A stretch of 38,798 bases of DNA, from positions 1 through 38,798 of IMG/VR virus record IMGVR_UViG_3300047470_000125, one strand, 5' to 3'. The stretch is from a virus. Under the pieces are notes generated by a model that saw only the letters and a list, made by a program, of their open reading frames with translations, was not told where the DNA came from and ran no database searches. Below are positions 37,585 to 38,798 of this stretch, piece after piece (position 1 is the stretch's first letter; the number at the start of each line of letters is the position of its first letter). Position numbers and translations under genes: made by a program.

Positions 37585-37764
37585 ATGACCCCCACAAAGA
37601 CAGCAGCTCTCACGCACCTAGGAGCGCTATGCAACGCCAATAAGCCGACTACGGTGTTGCTGCATCAAGCGGTGGCGTCGAGCGCGGCACTCTTTTCAAA
37701 ATGCGCCGGGCAGCCGGTCGAGATCAAGATCGGCACCGTGCTGATCGCAAGGAGCGAGAAGTGA
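37585..37764 (+). CDS. Small hypothetical protein
   Basis: This encodes 59 residues: MTPTKTAALTHLGALCNANK, TTVLLHQAVASSAALFSKCAG, then a beta-like VEIKIGTVLIARSEK. The ATG lies two bases after the previous stop, and the stop overlaps the GTG of the next gene (GTGA). The sequence is neutral with a helix in the middle. No family is recognised. Confidence 0.55.
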   Translation: MTPTKTAALTHLGALCNANKPTTVLLHQAVASSAALFSKCAGQPVEIKIGTVLIARSEK

Positions 37765-38798
37765 GCAATGACAAACGCGCGGCAGACGATGCGGAGCGGG
37801 AAGCGTTCGAGGCGTGGGCGAACGAGCGCGAACTTGATTTGATGCCCGGCTATCCGGGACAGTACTCCGACTGCAACACAGATTTCGCGTGGGACGCATG
37901 GAAAGCCCGAGCCGCGCTGTCGTCCCGCGCCGATGGCGGCAAGGGTGAGGCAGTGTTCCCGGACCGCGACGTTTCGAAGCCAGCCGAGCAGCAAGGCATT
38001 TTCCGAAAGTTCGAAGTTCGCCGCGTAGACGGCAGCGACCAGTCGGGCGGCAAGCACCACGAATGCCGATATTTCGTGCTCGACATGGATCACGATGCGC
38101 ACGCGCCTGCGGCGTTGCGGGCATATGCCGATAGCTGCGCAAACTCGCATCCGCAACTTGCCGCCGATCTGCGCGCCGAATTTGGCAAGGGTGAGGCGGC
38201 GGCAGCACGCAAGCTGGACGCGGCGCGCGGATGGATTGAGGATCGCGAGCACGGTGACAACTGCTTTGTGTCGATCCAATACGCGGGAGACCCCGGATCG
38301 CGTTGCAACTGCGGGAAGGACGCAATTCTCAGTTATTTGGATCATCCGGACGCCGCCCCGCAAGCCGAGGACGCACCGCGTAAATACGATCCAGCCACAC
38401 AATGGGGAGACCCGAATTTCGACGGCGCAGAAGCTTACGAAGCGCATTTGGAAGCCGAGTGCGCACCGCGTGAGGCGCAGCCGAAGGAATACGAGCGTCA
38501 CGATCCGGACAATGCGACCGCACCGTTCCTGTCGTTTATTCCGGACGCAAAGCGCGATGAACTGATCGGCGCGCTGCTCGAGTCGCTCGAGCGGAGCGAC
38601 CAGCGCAAGACAGACTTCTACATGGTGCGCGCGTTCATCGGGGGCCTCGGGCTGCTTGCCGCACAGTTCGGCCCTACGCCTGAGTGCGCACCGCGTGAGG
38701 CGCAGCCGGTGGGGCCGAGAACAACGCTCAACTATGACGGCACTTTTGATACCACGTGCGCTCATTGCGGTGGAAACGGATGCTTTGCTTGTCTTAAA
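37761..38798 (+). CDS. Repeat-rich accessory phage protein (5' part, continues at base 1)
   Basis: The GTG overlaps the previous stop. The frame runs off the window end and continues at base 1 to the stop at 406-408, 452 residues in all. The N-terminus (FEAWANERELDLMPGYPG, FAWDAWKARAAL) is a module common in phage accessory proteins. Others follow: HECRYFVLDMDHDAHAPAALRAYA, SIQYAGDPGSRCNCGKDAILSYL, and a helical IPDAKRDELIGALLESL. Modules are joined by repeated linkers; a 27-base unit at 38457-38483 recurs at 38682-38708. The function is unknown, and the modular repeats suggest growth and shuffling by recombination. Confidence 0.85.
   Translation, partial: MSNDKRAADDAEREAFEAWANERELDLMPGYPGQYSDCNTDFAWDAWKARAALSSRADGGKGEAVFPDRDVSKPAEQQGIFRKFEVRRVDGSDQSGGKHHECRYFVLDMDHDAHAPAALRAYADSCANSHPQLAADLRAEFGKGEAAAARKLDAARGWIEDREHGDNCFVSIQYAGDPGSRCNCGKDAILSYLDHPDAAPQAEDAPRKYDPATQWGDPNFDGAEAYEAHLEAECAPREAQPKEYERHDPDNATAPFLSFIPDAKRDELIGALLESLERSDQRKTDFYMVRAFIGGLGLLAAQFGPTPECAPREAQPVGPRTTLNYDGTFDTTCAHCGGNGCFACLK
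38712..38798. repeat. 87-bp terminal direct repeat (right copy)
   Basis: This is identical to bases 1-87. The reading frame of the gene starting at 37761 enters the repeat in the frame needed to continue at base 1, so the two copies represent one locus on a circle. Confidence 0.95.

Noticed and set aside
37665-38765. Long minus-strand frame (366 residues) opposite the gene at 37761
   Set aside because: It is Arg/Leu/Ala-rich in the way expected from the reverse complement of a GC-rich coding strand, has no recognisable domain, and lies opposite a coupled, better-supported gene.
1-38798. Search by eye for tRNA genes, insertion sequences, and a diversity-generating retroelement
   Set aside because: No cloverleaf, transposase, reverse transcriptase or template/variable repeat pair was seen. 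A dedicated tRNA search was not possible here.

Overview
The window is a complete, circularly closed genome of a temperate tailed phage, most likely a podovirus of a Burkholderiales host (Burkholderia/Paraburkholderia type). The first 87 bases recur exactly as the last 87, and one gene reads in frame through the join, so the molecule is a circle of 38,711 unique bases cut open inside a gene. The podovirus call rests on a nozzle-like protein, a head-tail adaptor, three large ejection-type proteins, and the absence of a tape measure, sheath or siphovirus tail module. The host call is from protein resemblance and base composition judged by eye, not from a search.

Layout on the circle. (1) Control region, 33.9-35.1 kb: a Cro/YdaS-type gene leftward, a short CI-like repressor rightward, an operator buried in a consensus leftward promoter, a strong terminator, and a second consensus promoter with a structured leader. 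(2) Rightward operon, 35.1 kb through the join to 3.1 kb: many tiny genes including several small membrane proteins, an ERF annealing protein, a Gp157-family protein, a repeat-rich accessory gene across the join, Xis, a lambda-like integrase, and a protein joining an integrase arm-binding domain to a GIY-YIG nuclease. (3) 3.1-3.4 kb: probable attP. (4) 3.4-4.3 kb: a two-gene rightward cassette next to attP (RMF-like protein and SGNH lipoprotein), probably lysogenic conversion genes. (5) Leftward early operon, 34.2 down to 28.0 kb: Cro, two small proteins, an O-like replication protein with iteron-like repeats, a DUF6475-like protein, a nuclease-like protein, regulators, NinB, an HNH protein and a possible late regulator. 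(6) Leftward late operon, 27.8 down to 5.9 kb: terminase, a glycosidase-type receptor-binding protein, portal, scaffold, capsid, adaptor, nozzle, GNAT, ejection proteins, tail fibre and its chaperone. (7) Lysis cassette, 5.8-4.2 kb: membrane protein, holin, SAR endolysin, Rz with nested Rz1.

The logic is lambda-like: a repressor/Cro switch controls two divergent early operons, one for recombination and integration, the other for replication and then late genes. Most genes are coupled by ATGA or GTGA overlaps. The least ordinary items are the arm-domain/GIY-YIG fusion between int and the probable attP, the tandem 12-mers plus purine tract inside the O-like gene, two diverged copies of a small membrane protein in one operon, a clan GH-A type glycosidase spike between terminase and portal, and a repressor without a cleavable C-terminal domain.
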